Assembly (NCBI RefSeq): GCF_003675385.1
Contig: NZ_RCWZ01000002.1
Span: 992,001-1,056,000, forward strand
DNA: 64,000 nucleotides
Reading direction: 5' to 3'
Source: Mucilaginibacter kameinonensis
GTDB lineage: Bacteria > Bacteroidota > Bacteroidia > Sphingobacteriales > Sphingobacteriaceae
Part shown: positions 7,872-16,693 of the stretch, one piece after another
Position numbering within the stretch: position 1 is the first letter of the stretch
Layout of the letters: every line of letters starts with the position of its first letter
The notes under the pieces: generated by a model
Databases searched by the model: none
Seen by the model: only the letters and a program-made list of their open reading frames with translations
Told to the model about the DNA's origin: nothing
Program-made: the position numbers and the translations under genes

Positions 7872-9116
7872 ATGTTAAACAGAGTAGTTATAACAGGTCT
7901 GGGCGCTTTAACACCGCTTGGAAATAATGTAGAAACTTATTGGCAAAACTTAGTTGCCGGTAAAAGTGGCGCGGCAACCATCACCCGTTTTGATGCATCA
8001 TTGTTCCGTACGCAATTTGCCTGCGAACTTAAAGATTTCAATATCACAGATCATCTGGATAAAGCCGAACTAAAACGTACTGATACCTTTACTCAATATG
8101 CCCTTGTAGCAGCAGATGAGGCTATCAAAGATTCGGGATTTGAGTTGAGTAAAATGGACCCGTTTGATATTGGTATTATCTGGGGCAGCGGACAAGGCGG
8201 TATGGAAACCTTTGAAGAACAGGTGACCGAATACGCCAGGGGAAACGGACAGCCAAGGTTCAGCCCGTTCTTTGTGCCTAAGTTCATTTCTAACATGGCC
8301 TCTGGTATGATCTCTATCCGTAATGGTTTTATGGGGATTAATTATACAACCGTTTCGGCCTGTGCAACGTCTAACACCGCCATTATGGATGCCTTTAACT
8401 ATATCCGTTTAGGCAAGGCTAAAATCATAGTTACCGGTGGTTCTGAAGCGCCTATTACACCAGCTTCTATCGGTGGTTTTAGTTCTATGAAAGCGATGTC
8501 GGCCCGTAATAATGATCCGCAACATGCCTCAAGGCCGTTTGATATCGATCGTGATGGCTTTGTTATGGGCGAAGGCGCGGGTGCTTTGGTACTGGAAGAT
8601 TATGATCACGCGGTTAGCCGTGGCGCGCATATTTATGCCGAAGTAACGGGAGCATCAATGACAGCCGATGCTTACCACATGACAGCAACTCACCCCGAAG
8701 GACTTGGCGCTGCCCGTGCTATGCAGCAGGCGCTTACCGAATCAGGTTTAAGCATTGAAGACGTTGACTACCTGAACATGCATGCTACCTCAACTCCGGT
8801 AGGCGATCTTTCAGAGATCAATGCTTTGTTGGCAGTTAGCAAAAATAAAGAGATAAAAACCATCATAGGATCAACTAAATCAATGACTGGTCACCTGTTG
8901 GGTGCTGCCGGTGCTATTGAGGCTATCGCGGCTATTAAATCGATAGAAAACCAAGTGATCCCGCCAACTATCAATACCACAACTTTAGACCCGGCTATTC
9001 CTGATACTTTGAAATTTGTATTGAAGGATGCCATGGACCACAAAGTAAAAGTAGCTATGAGCAATACTTTTGGCTTTGGCGGCCATAATGGGATAGTGGT
9101 GTTTAAGGCGATATAA
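7872..9116 (+). CDS. fabF: 3-oxoacyl-ACP synthase II
   Basis: This is the condensing enzyme of fatty-acid elongation, joining malonyl-ACP to an acyl-ACP in the cytosol. From the ATG at 7872 (MLNRVVITGLG) it has 414 residues, the normal FabF length; the open frame extends 12 codons upstream but into the promoter. The catalytic triad is complete: nucleophile Cys164 in VSACATSN, His304 in MHATSTPVGD and His341 in SMTGHLLGAAG. The C-terminal NTFGFGGHNG block is also present. No acpP or fabG lies next to it, so this is a stand-alone copy. It may be a second FabF of the cell or a specialised synthase, although nothing in the sequence departs from the housekeeping type. Confidence 0.95.
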   Translation: MLNRVVITGLGALTPLGNNVETYWQNLVAGKSGAATITRFDASLFRTQFACELKDFNITDHLDKAELKRTDTFTQYALVAADEAIKDSGFELSKMDPFDIGIIWGSGQGGMETFEEQVTEYARGNGQPRFSPFFVPKFISNMASGMISIRNGFMGINYTTVSACATSNTAIMDAFNYIRLGKAKIIVTGGSEAPITPASIGGFSSMKAMSARNNDPQHASRPFDIDRDGFVMGEGAGALVLEDYDHAVSRGAHIYAEVTGASMTADAYHMTATHPEGLGAARAMQQALTESGLSIEDVDYLNMHATSTPVGDLSEINALLAVSKNKEIKTIIGSTKSMTGHLLGAAGAIEAIAAIKSIENQVIPPTINTTTLDPAIPDTLKFVLKDAMDHKVKVAMSNTFGFGGHNGIVVFKAI

Positions 9117-9129
9117 CAATATTCTTTTT

Positions 9130-9217
9130 TGTCATCCTGAACGTAGTGAAGGATCTTCTTCATCTTACAACCACTATTACAGATCGGAGAAGATGTTTCA
9201 CTGCGTTCAACATGACA
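9130..9217. repeat. inverted repeat with GTCATCCTGAACG-type arms
   Basis: The left arm (TGTCATCCTGAACG..., from 9130) pairs imperfectly with the right arm ending ...TTCAACATGACA at 9217, over about 30 bp, with GAAGATC-like inner arms. It fills the space between the convergent fabF and EamA genes and may act as a bidirectional stop. The arm sequence is of a type scattered between genes in many Bacteroidota. Confidence 0.65.
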
Positions 9218-9238
9218 AACCTAAGAAGCAAGTTATAG

Positions 9239-10096
9239 CTACTCTACAGCCTTAACTGCTTTCTTATTTCTTCCCGCTACAACTAATCCTGCAATTACTA
9301 ACAGTGTACCGGAAATGGTGAACACGGTTATGGTTTCATTGAAGAAAATGTAACCAAGCGCATATCCGAAAACAGGGGCAAGGTACAACCACGCCGCAGC
9401 CTTAACGGTATCTATCTTTACCAGGTAAAGCCATAACTGATTGGCTATGAACGAGAGCACAATGACCATCCAGGCCATAGATAGCAAGAGGTTCGTATCT
9501 AAATGATGAATGTGATAGTCTTTAAACAGGAAGGCAAAGGGCAATAGCATGATGCCGCCGGTAAATACCTGCCAAACGTTAAAAACAATATTAGTGAGCG
9601 TTCGCTTTATTGATGAAAAATAAATGCTGCTGCACGCGTAGGATACCATGTAGATAATGAGTAATACTAAGCCTAAAGGTTTGATATGCCCTTTGGGCAA
9701 CTCAGAAGCGGCGGAAAGTATCAACCCGCTAAATGCCACCAGCATCCCAATAATTTCAAAGCGGCTAAGCTTACGGCCTAAAAACCACGACGAGAACAGC
9801 GCCATGAGCAAGGGAGCCACAGCTAAAAACAGCGTACTCATGCCTGCCGACGCGTATTTCTGTGCCGCGAAAAAAGAACCCAGCGTAAACGTGGTATTTA
9901 AAAGCCCGTAAATAATAATAGGCTTCCACTCGCTGCCGCGGGGCCAAAAGCGGTGCTTGTTATGTAATAAAAAATAAGGGCCAAATATTAAACCTGTACT
10001 AATAAACCTGACACTGGCCAGGATCAAAGCATCGGCCGAACGAATGCCGAACTTGGCTGCTATTGCACCGGTAGACCAAAGCGCGGTGAACACCAC
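9239..10096 (-). CDS. EamA-family (DMT superfamily) transporter, apparent frameshift at start
   Basis: A 285-residue inner-membrane protein with ten predicted helices in two EamA repeats (about residues 1-135 and 145-275), ending in a basic tail GRNKKAVKAVE. DMT carriers export amino acids, nucleosides or other metabolites; the substrate is unknown. In this frame the only start is GTG at 10096, which trims the first helix. An ATG at 10119 reads MYKK and then hits a stop because the A tract (plus-strand T6, 10108-10113) is one base short. With seven it would read MYKKILAGVV and continue in frame. A good promoter precedes that ATG. The gene may be a recent mutant, a slippage-controlled gene or a sequencing error. 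Confidence 0.8.
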   Translation of the reverse strand: MVFTALWSTGAIAAKFGIRSADALILASVRFISTGLIFGPYFLLHNKHRFWPRGSEWKPIIIYGLLNTTFTLGSFFAAQKYASAGMSTLFLAVAPLLMALFSSWFLGRKLSRFEIIGMLVAFSGLILSAASELPKGHIKPLGLVLLIIYMVSYACSSIYFSSIKRTLTNIVFNVWQVFTGGIMLLPFAFLFKDYHIHHLDTNLLLSMAWMVIVLSFIANQLWLYLVKIDTVKAAAWLYLAPVFGYALGYIFFNETITVFTISGTLLVIAGLVVAGRNKKAVKAVE

Positions 10097-10126
10097 ACCG
10101 GCTAATATTTTTTATACATACGGCGG

Positions 10127-10158
10127 CAAATGTAATTAAGCAAAATCTTTTTTGACAA
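10127..10158 (-). promoter_or_regulatory. Bacteroidota-type promoter of the EamA gene
   Basis: On the minus strand a TTG (plus 10156-10158) and a TACATTTG (plus 10127-10134) are separated by 21 bp, matching the -33 TTG / -7 TAnnTTTG pattern. Transcription would begin only a few bases before the ATG at 10119, supporting that ATG as the ancestral start rather than the GTG at 10096. Confidence 0.6.
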
Positions 10159-10206
10159 GCTTAATTTACCTTAATCTGTTCCCGCCAATGAGTTAAGAAT
10201 GCAGCG

Positions 10207-11880
10207 TTATGGCAGCAGTTTCCAGGTTTTAAGTTCGCCTTTTATTGTCACCATAATTTTGTTGGTTACCATGCGGTTCAAAATCACTTTGGCACCTATC
10301 CATAGTAAGCTTTTGGTAAGCCAGCCCAGGTCTGCCACATTAAGCATAATGGTTTGGATACGGTCTTTCATACCGCCGCTAAACCTATCAATATCCTGTT
10401 CCTTAATAGTAGGCCAGTTGTTGCCCGAGCTGAATTTAATATCAGGGAATTTGATTTCCTCTTCAAATACAGGTATGATCTGGTAGCTATCGTTTTGGGT
10501 TGATTTATATTTGGCTTTATCCGCGTTGGCGTAGCCATCAACAAAAATAGAGTTGGTAGTTAGTGCTTTGGCGGGCACGGTAAAGTAATCACGTAAAAAG
10601 ATCTTACAGTTATGACGGCCTAAAAAGAAATCATGCACCCTGAATTCTTTATTTAAAAAACCGCTGAAGCCGCTCAATGCGCCACAGGCAATGGCTTGCT
10701 CGCCGGTGAGATCGGTTGATTTGCCGTCAGGTGTATCTACCCTGCGCGATGGTGTGATCAGATACTGACCGGCACAATCCGAGTCCATGGCATCTTTAAT
10801 ATTAACGGCCTTTGAGCGCATTTGCGATAACATGGAAGATAGCGTTAAGCCTACTATATTTGATATAGCCCTTGATTGTGAAATTGGTGTTGGCGCCTGG
10901 GTAGGGAAGGGCTCTATCATCAACACGGTTGAAACAAACTTATTGTAGTTGTTATAATCAACATCCGGCTGACCGGTAAGATCATCCAATACACTCCGCA
11001 CTTTATCAAAAGGTTCGTTGTTGATCATGCCGCCGTCAACATTCAGGGTTTGGTACCCACCGGCAGCTACGGGACTATTAACCAGGTAATTGCTTAGCCA
11101 TGGGTTGTTGTTAACATACTGGGCATCGCGTTTTACTATTCTTGATTGCAAACCAACAGGAAAAGCGCCTGTTGCCATAGCGGCATCGGCGGCTATATCA
11201 GTATTAACTTTATTCTTCAGGTCCAAAGGCATCCAACCATCATTATGTCCTGTTATAGCGTTCTCGGTAAGCTGAAAACAGGCATAATCATTATGGATGC
11301 GCATGTTGTACTTAGTAGGCTGCGGCGATGATGAATTGAACGGAACGTTATAAGCATAGCCCTGCAGGTTGGTAAGCGTGGTGAAGATCTTTAAACCTGG
11401 TTTAATATAAGCAGGCGTAGGTTGCCATTGCTTTGGATCGGCAGCAACTACGCGTTTGGCAACATCGTTAATAAAATCAGAGTTAAGGGCGGATATCACA
11501 CCTGAGCTTTTAATGTCAGAGGTATCCAGCATTTTTGAAAACATATCTGCCTGAACAAGATCAACCCACGAATGGTAGAGTTTATTTTCCGGATGTTCGG
11601 CCAGGATATCGCCCGATGGCTTATCGATATGGGTTATAGGGTTGTTGAGTGAAGACGCTGCCATGATACTGGTCATGCCCCCGGCGGATGCGCCACCCAT
11701 CACGGGGATCTGTACCCTGTGTGACGGAACGCCGGGTTGGCCGCGGCGCTTGTCCCACTCGGTTAGTGCCTGGAGCAGGTAATCAATAACGCCTGCGGTG
11801 TAGGCCCCGGCAGATACCGCGCCGGCCATACAAAGTCCTACATAAAATACTTGCTGATCTGAAGTTTTTTCTGCTGCCAT
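10207..11880 (-). CDS. patatin-like phospholipase family protein
   Basis: A 557-residue predicted Ser-Asp dyad lipid acyl hydrolase. The oxyanion loop is the Gly/Ala-rich CMAGAVSAGAYTAGV (~residues 17-31). The nucleophile elbow is GGASAGG with Ser65, and the catalytic Asp is in NVDGGMINNEP (about residue 281). The patatin core spans roughly residues 12-310. The remaining 240 residues are family-specific and include a basic, partly hydrophobic C-terminus. No signal peptide is seen, so the protein is likely cytosolic or membrane-associated. It starts at the ATG at 11880. Relatives are long patatins of unknown physiological role. It is monocistronic between an EamA gene and a small membrane ORF. 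Confidence 0.85.
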   Translation of the reverse strand: MAAEKTSDQQVFYVGLCMAGAVSAGAYTAGVIDYLLQALTEWDKRRGQPGVPSHRVQIPVMGGASAGGMTSIMAASSLNNPITHIDKPSGDILAEHPENKLYHSWVDLVQADMFSKMLDTSDIKSSGVISALNSDFINDVAKRVVAADPKQWQPTPAYIKPGLKIFTTLTNLQGYAYNVPFNSSSPQPTKYNMRIHNDYACFQLTENAITGHNDGWMPLDLKNKVNTDIAADAAMATGAFPVGLQSRIVKRDAQYVNNNPWLSNYLVNSPVAAGGYQTLNVDGGMINNEPFDKVRSVLDDLTGQPDVDYNNYNKFVSTVLMIEPFPTQAPTPISQSRAISNIVGLTLSSMLSQMRSKAVNIKDAMDSDCAGQYLITPSRRVDTPDGKSTDLTGEQAIACGALSGFSGFLNKEFRVHDFFLGRHNCKIFLRDYFTVPAKALTTNSIFVDGYANADKAKYKSTQNDSYQIIPVFEEEIKFPDIKFSSGNNWPTIKEQDIDRFSGGMKDRIQTIMLNVADLGWLTKSLLWIGAKVILNRMVTNKIMVTIKGELKTWKLLP

Positions 11881-11974
11881 GGAGATAGATTTTAGGTTGG
11901 GTGGTGAAATTTAGAAAAAGGATATTGTAAAGAAATGCGTAAAAATACGTGAGTTAATAGCGGGTTTTACCCAA

Positions 11975-12148
11975 TCACATCGCTTTATCTGCTTTTTGTG
12001 GCTTTGGGTGTTCCCTGGGTTTAAGTTCCTGATCAATAATGTTTTGCTCGAAATTTTTTTCATCCTTCCGGTCGGTTTTTACAATCCATATCATCAGTGC
12101 TATTAACAGGGTTATTACAATCCCTACTATAAAATAATTGATCTGCAT
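11975..12148 (-). CDS. small single-pass membrane protein (57 aa)
   Basis: A complete 57-codon frame from an ATG at 12148 to TGA at 11975. Residues ~4-23 form one hydrophobic helix (FIVGIVITLLIALMIWIV), followed by a charged tail rich in Lys, Glu, Asp and Pro (TDRKDEKNF, KPREHPKPQK). This N-in/C-cytosol type of tiny protein is common in Bacteroidota; the function is unknown. The coding-like features are the clean helix-then-charged-tail design and the absence of any competing gene in the 394-bp gap between the patatin and the VOC gene. The rest of that gap (11881-11974, 12149-12274) shows nothing else. Confidence 0.6.
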   Translation of the reverse strand: MQINYFIVGIVITLLIALMIWIVKTDRKDEKNFEQNIIDQELKPREHPKPQKADKAM

Positions 12149-12274
12149 GTTTATATATTTGGTTAACTAAATTTAGACGAGCTGTATTAACTGGCGATTA
12201 AATTTTAGTGTGAAATAAAACATGCAAAGCCTGTAGTTTTTGTGTACAAGAACCCCTTATAAAAGTAATAGATC

Positions 12275-12667
12275 ATGCAAACCCATGTAGCCGCCGTAAC
12301 GCTTGCTGTTAAAGATCTTGATGAGATAAAGGAGTTTTATACCGAAAAATTCGGGTGGCAAATTATTGCCGAAAACGAAAAGGTCGTAATGCTAAAGCTT
12401 GATAATTTAATACTCACCCTATGCGATGAGCCGCTTTTTAAGGAGTACACAAATATACATAATAATACCGGGAGTAAGGCTGTCTACTTTACCATAAACC
12501 TCGCTTCAAAAGCTAAAGTTGATGAACAGATAGCGAAATTAAACAAGGTGGGGGTAGAAATAATAAAACAGCCATCCGAAACATTTTGGGGCGGATATGC
12601 CGCTTTTGTTGCCGATCCCGAAGGAAATTGCTGGGAAATTTGTTTTAATCCTTACGCCGGAAACTGA
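12275..12667 (+). CDS. VOC (glyoxalase/bleomycin-resistance fold) family protein
   Basis: A 130-residue single-domain protein with two beta-alpha-beta-beta-beta half modules. The first begins VAAVTLAVKDLDEIKEFYTEK and the second ends FVADPEGNCWEICFNPY; the His/Glu metal-ligand positions appear only partly kept. VOC proteins include glyoxalases, dioxygenases and resistance proteins, so the substrate is open. The 3' end overlaps the convergent sensor kinase gene by 16 bp. Confidence 0.8.
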   Translation: MQTHVAAVTLAVKDLDEIKEFYTEKFGWQIIAENEKVVMLKLDNLILTLCDEPLFKEYTNIHNNTGSKAVYFTINLASKAKVDEQIAKLNKVGVEIIKQPSETFWGGYAAFVADPEGNCWEICFNPYAGN

Positions 12668-13836
12668 AAAGTAAAGCAAGTTTCTTCCGGGGTTGATGTT
12701 ACATCTATTGTACCTCCATGGGCTTTGGCTATCTCCGATGAAATATACAAACCAAGCCCTAAACCCTGCTGGCCTTGTTTAACTTCACCACGCGAAAATG
12801 GTTGAAATAACCGTTCCATTGCCGCAAAAGGAATCTGATCGCCGGGGTTAGTTACTGATAGTATAAATTTATTATCGATTTTACCTGCTGCCACCTTTAC
12901 CGGTGCATCTTTTTGCCCATGTGTGAGCGCGTTTGATAACAGGTTAGAGAATAATTGCGCTACCCTTGTACCATCGCAAAATACAGTTTCGGTAATATTA
13001 AAGTCGGTAATGATCTCCCGTTCAGGAGCAGCGAGAAGAAGTTCAGAAATTACGTGTCTAAGCGTTTTTTCAAGGTGTTCGTTATGGCTTAATGCTAACG
13101 TAATGCCATCTCCAAGCCGGCCACGGGCAAAATCGAGCAGGTTGTCAATGAGGCCTTTCATTCGCATGGACGAATCTTGAAGGATTGTAGCAAGGCGTTT
13201 AAGCCTGTCATTAAGTGGCATCCGCATCATTAGCTGACCAACGTTTGATACAGCGGTAACAGGGTTGCGCAGATCATGCCCCAAAATAGCGATAAACTGT
13301 TCCCTAAGCTCGGCTGTTTTACGTTCTTCTAAAAGTTTTTCTTCGGTAAGTGCTAACTTTTCGGTTGCCTGCAAGTGAAACGAAATAAGATCGGCATAAA
13401 GCTTAAACATATTGGTCACCTCCGGCGTATTGAGCCTTGCCGGGTTAGGGTCGATAGCGCAAAGCGTACCGAAAAAAGTACCGTCCTTACGGATGATAGG
13501 CATAGAAATATAGCTTTGAAAGCCATACATCAAAGGGGTGTGGTGTGTGCGGAAGCGCTCGTCCTTTTCAACATGATCAATGATAACGGCTTCCTGCGTT
13601 TGCCTTATTTCATGACAGATGGTAGTTTCTAATGTTAATTCCCCACCAGGAACCAGCCCAAACTGGATGTTATCAAGCACCGCGCAAGCTATCCATTTTT
13701 TTTCGGTAACGCGGGCTACGGCGGCAAAACCCATTCCTGTAGTACGGCAAATAACCTCCAGTATTGAATTGATTACGGGGATCTGGTTTATGGCTTCCAG
13801 ATCTGCATGGAGATTAGGGTCTAAATTGCCTGTCAT
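12652..13836 (-). CDS. GAF-domain sensor histidine kinase (soluble, orphan)
   Basis: The 394-residue cytosolic kinase has no membrane segment. Residues ~15-160 form a GAF ligand or redox/light-sensing domain. A short coiled coil (TEKLALTEEKLLEERK) leads to the HisKA domain with phospho-acceptor His187 in ILGHDLRNPV. The HATPase_c domain follows, with the N box FSNLLSNALTHG and the G2-type GLGLGLYISSEIAKAHGG near the C-terminus. No response regulator gene lies next to it, so its partner is elsewhere. It shares strand and general type with the next kinase to the right, but 152 bp separate them, so they need not be co-transcribed. Confidence 0.9.
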   Translation of the reverse strand: MTGNLDPNLHADLEAINQIPVINSILEVICRTTGMGFAAVARVTEKKWIACAVLDNIQFGLVPGGELTLETTICHEIRQTQEAVIIDHVEKDERFRTHHTPLMYGFQSYISMPIIRKDGTFFGTLCAIDPNPARLNTPEVTNMFKLYADLISFHLQATEKLALTEEKLLEERKTAELREQFIAILGHDLRNPVTAVSNVGQLMMRMPLNDRLKRLATILQDSSMRMKGLIDNLLDFARGRLGDGITLALSHNEHLEKTLRHVISELLLAAPEREIITDFNITETVFCDGTRVAQLFSNLLSNALTHGQKDAPVKVAAGKIDNKFILSVTNPGDQIPFAAMERLFQPFSRGEVKQGQQGLGLGLYISSEIAKAHGGTIDVTSTPEETCFTFQFPA

Positions 13837-13988
13837 TTTAAAGGATCAAATAGGGGATTGTGTTTAAAAATACGAATATTACAAACACCAAAAGTATGCA
13901 TTTGTTGGAATAAGAATAATTTAACTGTTTTGGTTAAAATATTGCCCTTTAATTAAATATTGTAAAATACAGGTGGACCATTAGTGGA

Positions 13989-15806
13989 TTAATTCAGCGG
14001 TAACGTAAACCAAAAAGTGCTGCCTTTATCAACTTCACTTTCAACTCCCATTTCGCCGCCATGCCGTTCAATAATTTCGGCGCTGATGTATAGGCCAAGC
14101 CCCAGGCCGGAGTATTGTATACCTGAAGTATCAACTCTGTAGTAGCGTTCAAATAAATGTGGAATCTTCTCTGCCGGGATGCCTTTACCAAAATCCTGTA
14201 CCGATATTTTAGCCATATCATCCTGCTTGCTGATGTTTATGATTATGCGGTTACTTTCAGGCGCGTACTTAACGGCGTTGTTTACAAAGTTAACAACAAC
14301 CTGGTCAATACGTTGCCTGTCAGCAAATAACTGGAGTTCAGTGTCACCTGTAAGTTCCAACTCGTGTGTGCCTGCAAGTCTGACATGATCACAACATTCG
14401 CTAATCATCTGAGACGCTAAAAAATTGGTTTTGTATAACGTAAGTTGGCCCGCGGTAATCTTTGAAACATTAAGCAGGCTATCTACCAATTGCTGCATTT
14501 TGTTGAGGCTATTATTACCACGGCTGATAAACTGCGGAATTTTTTCAGACGAGGGATCAACTTTTATCAGTCTGTCAAGCAATTGCATCGACGCTTTGAT
14601 AGACGTCATTGGGGTTTTAAGCTCATGACTGGCTACGCTAATAAAATCGTCTTTTTGCTGCTGCAGGTGTTTAAACTCAGTGATGTCAAGAAGCGTTCCT
14701 AATATCCTGAGCGGCTTGTTTATGGAACCGTAGTATACTTTACCCTGTGCCCTGACCCAGTGGGTTGAACCATCCGGCCAGATGATCCTTGCCTCATAAA
14801 AAAGTTTGCCGCTAATAAGCGCGGCTTTATGAGCATTATCCCGAAGCTCGATATCATCGGGGTGTAACGCCTTAACAAATAAATCATGAGGAACGTTACG
14901 CTCAAATCCGAAGATCTTATTAAATTTTTCGGATGTCAGCAATTCGTCGGTTATCAGGTCAAGATCAAACGTACCTATTTCAGCTGCTTCTACAGCCAGC
15001 CTGGCCCGTTCTTCTGCCTCCTCAATTTTGCGCCGGGCAAGAAACTTTTCGGTTACATCAATAGCTATGACCATAACAGCGCTAATCTCGCCATCAAAAC
15101 CCCTTATAGGTTCATAAACAAAATCAATAAATACCATTTCGGGGATGCCATTGCGCACCAGTAACAGCTTGTGCTCCTTTGCTGTAATGGGCTGGCCTGT
15201 TTCAATAACGTTGTCCATCACAGGCGCATACAGATCCGCTGCCTCGGGTATGGCATCCCAGATACCACGGTTTTCCATTTCTATGCGTTTACGCCCAACA
15301 AGCTCAAGGTATGAATCATTAACTACTTCAATTACAAGGTTATCACTGTTGATGATGCAGATTCCTACCGGGGCCTGTTTTACCATGTTGTATAGGGTAT
15401 GCCTGCTTTCCTCCATGGCCTGGCGGGAATGCTCAATTTCGGTAACATCAGTCGAAAAGCAGATAACACCCACAATTTTATCGCGCGAGTTACGTACCGC
15501 CTGAAATGTAAATTTAAAATAGTTGACTTGCCGTTTGCCGTTAATTATAAATTCGGCAGGTTCATTGTTGCCATAGTAGGTTTCGCCGGTCTTGTAAACT
15601 TCACTTATAAGATTGCTGAAAGGCTGCCCTTTAAGATCAGGCAATGCCTCGTCAAACGGTTTTCCAATTATCGATTTGTCCTTACCCCATGCTTTCAGCG
15701 TGGCATCGTTAGCTATGGCTATAAGCTTGTCTTCGCCTATACACATATAAACGGGAAAAGGCGAGGCCTCAACAATGCTTCGGAAAAAATTTTCGGTAGG
15801 TTCCAA
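13989..15806 (-). CDS. multi-PAS sensor histidine kinase (soluble, orphan)
   Basis: A 605-residue kinase with three consecutive PAS-type modules (about residues 5-125, 135-255 and 265-385). A typical PAC end is FKFTFQAVRNSRDKIVGVI, and the third module is PAS_3-like with GSTHWVRAQGKVYYG. HisKA follows with His394 in VASHELKTPMTS, then HATPase_c with VVNFVNNAVKYAP and GLGLGLYISAEIIERHGG. No transmembrane helix or receiver is present, so it is a cytosolic sensor of a small ligand or redox state with an unlinked response regulator. It runs toward the GAF kinase on the same strand. Confidence 0.9.
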   Translation of the reverse strand: MEPTENFFRSIVEASPFPVYMCIGEDKLIAIANDATLKAWGKDKSIIGKPFDEALPDLKGQPFSNLISEVYKTGETYYGNNEPAEFIINGKRQVNYFKFTFQAVRNSRDKIVGVICFSTDVTEIEHSRQAMEESRHTLYNMVKQAPVGICIINSDNLVIEVVNDSYLELVGRKRIEMENRGIWDAIPEAADLYAPVMDNVIETGQPITAKEHKLLLVRNGIPEMVFIDFVYEPIRGFDGEISAVMVIAIDVTEKFLARRKIEEAEERARLAVEAAEIGTFDLDLITDELLTSEKFNKIFGFERNVPHDLFVKALHPDDIELRDNAHKAALISGKLFYEARIIWPDGSTHWVRAQGKVYYGSINKPLRILGTLLDITEFKHLQQQKDDFISVASHELKTPMTSIKASMQLLDRLIKVDPSSEKIPQFISRGNNSLNKMQQLVDSLLNVSKITAGQLTLYKTNFLASQMISECCDHVRLAGTHELELTGDTELQLFADRQRIDQVVVNFVNNAVKYAPESNRIIINISKQDDMAKISVQDFGKGIPAEKIPHLFERYYRVDTSGIQYSGLGLGLYISAEIIERHGGEMGVESEVDKGSTFWFTLPLN

Positions 15807-16103
15807 GTTGCGGTAGTAGTTTTATTCGGTAAACGATGCTCTCAAAAATAAAAATATTTTCGTACAGATTTAAATATCCACGCCATGTTCCGGCATTGTT
15901 TATTGATAATTAAAAGAATTATCAGAAGCGGTTCTGAAACATGGACTTGTTCTTCAGAAATATGCGAAAAACGGCTTTGATAGGCGAAAAACACCGGTTT
16001 TGAGCTTCGCCCGCTATGAGCTGGAGAAACCGCGCGGCTTAGGTGTTATAGGCATATTTTTTTGATTAAAGCCTGCCCACATTTGATCAAAAAAATATCA
16101 CAA

Positions 16104-16571
16104 ATGAAAAATAAGTTCTTATTGGCATGCATAATAAGTTTATTATCCGCCAGCATCAGTTACGGCCGTCCGGCCGCCGAAACAGGATACGCCAGTGTGA
16201 TCCGCGATTTCATTGACAGCCACATGACCACCAACTTCAAAAAGTTAAAATCAATAATGAGCGATAATTCCGTATTAAAAATACCGCGCGGCGAAAAAGT
16301 ACTTGTACAAGAAAAAGATGATCTGGTAAGTATGATGAAAAAAGACGCTGGCACGCAGCAAAACTGCCAGTCGAACTATGAGGTGCTTGCCAAAAGCGAT
16401 GCCATGGTAATTGCCCGGGTTGATTTTAACTACGAAAATTGCTCACAGCACGATTATCTCATCATCGAAAAAAATGAAAAGCAAGACTGGAAAATTACCC
16501 AGGTTTGCAAAATGTTTGAGGACATCAAAACACCTTTACCTAACGACAACTCAGTAGTAGCAAAAAACTAA
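16104..16571 (+). CDS. exported NTF2-like (SnoaL/DUF4440-type) protein
   Basis: The preferred start is the ATG at 16104, which opens a clear signal peptide (MKNKFLLACIISLLSASISYG); the open frame extends 14 codons upstream without a good start context. The mature part of ~134 residues has an NTF2-like cone-fold layout: an N-terminal helix (YASVIRDFIDSHMTTNFKKL), then beta-strands ending with DYLIIEKNEKQDWKITQVCK. Two or three Cys in the mature part may form a disulfide. No catalytic residues are recognised. The 297-bp gap upstream (15807-16103) shows no convincing promoter box or further gene. Confidence 0.75.
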   Translation: MKNKFLLACIISLLSASISYGRPAAETGYASVIRDFIDSHMTTNFKKLKSIMSDNSVLKIPRGEKVLVQEKDDLVSMMKKDAGTQQNCQSNYEVLAKSDAMVIARVDFNYENCSQHDYLIIEKNEKQDWKITQVCKMFEDIKTPLPNDNSVVAKN

Positions 16572-16598
16572 ATTTTACTTCCACAGCCAACAATAATT

Positions 16599-16626
16599 AA
16601 TCACCCTATTGGGGTGATTTTTTTTA
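16599..16626 (+). terminator. intrinsic terminator
   Basis: The stem AATCACCC/GGGTGATT with a short loop is followed by a run of eight or more T. It lies 27 bp after the NTF2-like gene and separates it from the downstream two-component operon. Confidence 0.85.
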
Positions 16627-16693
16627 TTTTAATTAGCTTTATTTTAACTTTTTAATTGTACCCCCATACAGGTAATTTAAATTACGTTTTTAA

